DNA from: Chloroflexota bacterium
GTDB taxonomy: Bacteria > Chloroflexota > Anaerolineae > Aggregatilineales > Phototrophicaceae
NCBI GenBank assembly: GCA_026707225.1
Contig: JAPOXG010000025.1
Coordinates: 62,001-126,000 of the forward strand
DNA: 64,000 nt
Reading direction: 5' to 3'
The first letter of the stretch is position 1. Each line of letters begins with the position of its first letter. Position numbers and translations under genes: made by a program. Below the pieces are notes generated by a model. The model did no database searches, was not told the DNA's origin, and was given only the letters and a program-made list of their open reading frames with translations. Of this stretch, positions 61,905 through 64,000 are shown in pieces.

Positions 61905-63971
61905 TTATTGCGCCGTTTCCGCCTCGACTTCGGCGATGATGTCATCCTGCACGTAGTTCGGCACGCGATCGTAGCGGTTGAAATCCATGGTGTAGATGCC
62001 GCGCCCGCCGGTCATTGATCGGAGGTCATTGCCGTAGCGCAGCATCTCCGCCAGCGGCGCCTCCGCCGTGACGACGCTCTTGATGCCGATCGTGTCCATG
62101 CCTTGGACGCGGCCGCGACGCGTGTTGAGATCGCTCATGATGTCACCCATCATCGACTCGGGGACGGTGATTCGGACATCCATAATCGGCTCCAGCAGAA
62201 CCGGTTTGGCTTTGCGGAATGCTTCGCGAAAAGCCTCGCGCCCCGCGATCTGAAACGCGATGTCTTTTGAATCGACCGGATGCTCCTTGCCATCGAAGAC
62301 GTTGACCTTCACCCGCTCAACCGGGAAACCGGCGATGACCCCCGTCGGCAAGACCGCGCGAATGCCCTTCTCGGTCGACGCGACAAATTGCTGGGAGATC
62401 GCCCCGCCAAAGACCGACGATTCGAACTCGAAGCCCTCAATCGTCGGCTCGATTTTCAGATCCACGCGCCCGTATTGCCCGGCGCCGCCCGTCTGTTTCT
62501 TGTGCGTATAGCTCGATTCGGCGTTGCCAGTAATCGTCTCGCGATAGGGTACCTTGGGCATGTAGGTGTCGATGCCGACCCCCAAGGCTTCGGCCCGCTT
62601 CAGCGTGACGTCAAGGTGAATCTGGCCCATGCCCTCAAGGACGGTCTGCCGCGTATCGCCATCTTGGCGCCAACGCAAGGTCGGGTCGGCATCACAGAGG
62701 TTGCTGAGCGTCGGTCCCATTTTAGCGCTATCGGCTTGCGTGCGCGGCGCAACCGCCATCATATAAAGCGGCGCCGGGAAATCAGGCGCGACGACGCGGA
62801 CATCAGAATCGGCAGCGACAAAGGTATCGCCCGTCTTGGTCTCGCTCAGCTTCGCCACCACGCCAATATCGCCCGCGCGCATCATCGAGATCGGCAGCTG
62901 TTCCTTGCCGCGCATGACGAAAAGCGAATTGAAACGCTCACTGGCGCCGCTGTTTCCATTTGTGTAGCGTCCATCATCTGAAATCGAGCCGGAAAAAATG
63001 CGGAAGTAGTTAAGCGTGCCGACAAATCGGTCATTCAATGTTTTGAAGACATAAGCCACCAGGGGATCGTCATCGGCATGAGGCGCGCCCAGCACATCGG
63101 TTTCTTCGCCGCGCATGATATTCACGCGCCGCTCGTTTGGCGCTGTGGTGTAGGCGACCAGCGCCTCCAATAACGGGATGGTGCCGATGTTTTCGGTGGC
63201 GGATGTGGTGAAGACTGGCACCGTCTTCAGCTCGGGCGAGCGCGATGCCTTGCGCATGCCCTGGCGGATCTCGTCAAAGGACAGCGACTCTTCTTCAAAG
63301 TATTTCTCCAGCAGATCGTCATCGGCTTCGGCAGCGGCTTCCATCAATTCCATATGCGCCTCGTCCAGCGCGTCGGCATAGTCATCAGGAAGATCGGAAC
63401 GTTCCGCGCCATCGCCCAGATAAGCTTTCCGCGTCAGGGCATTGGCGACTCCTTTGTAGTCCTCCTGCTGCCCGATTGGCAGCATGATGGGGATGAACTT
63501 GTAGTCGTCAAATTGGCCGCGCAACTGGTCGAGCACGACTTCGTAATTGGCGTTTTCACGGTCCATCTTGTTGATAACGGCAATGATTGGCTGTTCGCTG
63601 ATGCGGGCATACTCCCAAGCCAGTTCCGTACCCACTTCCACACCGGCGACCGCGTCGATCACCACAATCACGGAATCGGCGGCCAGTATCGCATTCTTGA
63701 GCTCCCCTTGAAAGTCGGTGAAGCCGGGCGTGTCCAGCAAGTTGATCTTGATGTCATTGAATTCTACGGGCGCCAAAGATGTGGACAGGGACAAGCCGCG
63801 CTCCCTCTCTTCATCATCCCAGTCGGAAACCATATTCGATTCGGAAATATGCCCCATCCGATTCGTGGCGCCGGTGCTGTACAAGAGCGCCTCCACTAAT
63901 GATGTCTTGCCACAGCTTTGATGCCCCACTAAGGCGACGTTTCTAATGTTTGCCGTCTGGTATTCCTTCAT
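61905..63971 (-). CDS. Elongation factor G-like GTPase (EF-G2 type)
   Basis: NIRNVALVGHQSCGKTSLVEALL; INLLDTPGFTDF; VINKMDREN; divergent G1 motif GHQSCGKTS. Confidence 0.88.
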   Translation of the reverse strand: MKEYQTANIRNVALVGHQSCGKTSLVEALLYSTGATNRMGHISESNMVSDWDDEERERGLSLSTSLAPVEFNDIKINLLDTPGFTDFQGELKNAILAADSVIVVIDAVAGVEVGTELAWEYARISEQPIIAVINKMDRENANYEVVLDQLRGQFDDYKFIPIMLPIGQQEDYKGVANALTRKAYLGDGAERSDLPDDYADALDEAHMELMEAAAEADDDLLEKYFEEESLSFDEIRQGMRKASRSPELKTVPVFTTSATENIGTIPLLEALVAYTTAPNERRVNIMRGEETDVLGAPHADDDPLVAYVFKTLNDRFVGTLNYFRIFSGSISDDGRYTNGNSGASERFNSLFVMRGKEQLPISMMRAGDIGVVAKLSETKTGDTFVAADSDVRVVAPDFPAPLYMMAVAPRTQADSAKMGPTLSNLCDADPTLRWRQDGDTRQTVLEGMGQIHLDVTLKRAEALGVGIDTYMPKVPYRETITGNAESSYTHKKQTGGAGQYGRVDLKIEPTIEGFEFESSVFGGAISQQFVASTEKGIRAVLPTGVIAGFPVERVKVNVFDGKEHPVDSKDIAFQIAGREAFREAFRKAKPVLLEPIMDVRITVPESMMGDIMSDLNTRRGRVQGMDTIGIKSVVTAEAPLAEMLRYGNDLRSMTGGRGIYTMDFNRYDRVPNYVQDDIIAEVEAETAQ

Positions 63972-64000
63972 TGCGATTTTTCCCCAACACAAACCTGGAT

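Overview
GC-rich bacterial chromosomal segment, with Chloroflexi-like gene content as an inference. It is densely packed with mostly housekeeping genes: glgC/glgA, tatA-like, gatB, ssb, rplJ-rplL, greA, rsmG, def, ftsH, an EF-G-like GTPase, mgsA, an Fe(III) ABC transporter, a PhoR/PhoB-type two-component system, an ECF sigma factor with putative anti-sigma, lytic transglycosylase, glycosyltransferases and acetyltransferases. Two accessory systems stand out. (1) A tight minus-strand operon at 23840-26518 encodes a UBC/E2-like protein, a JAB/JAMM (MPN) protein with a substituted metal-ligand motif (HxQ instead of HxH) and a possible degenerate E2/RWD-like C-terminal domain, and a ThiF/E1-like adenylating enzyme, with no recognisable ubiquitin-like modifier nearby. 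(2) A locally AT-richer insert at about 30.83-32.88 kb carries a DarG-like macrodomain gene followed by a DarT-like (DUF4433) ADP-ribosyltransferase in antitoxin-first order, with a C-terminally extended toxin. Other notable items: a three-fold 11-bp TTTACA direct repeat in the PhoB-like regulator's divergent intergenic region, an L10 leader with attenuator ahead of rplJ, an S9 peptidase with an apparent large in-frame internal deletion, a secreted-protein gene interrupted by an in-frame TAA, a bacterial translin-family protein, and a decayed gene around 13.9-14.3 kb. No tRNA, rRNA, CRISPR array or transposase was recognised. All family calls come from reading motifs by eye; no database searches were run.
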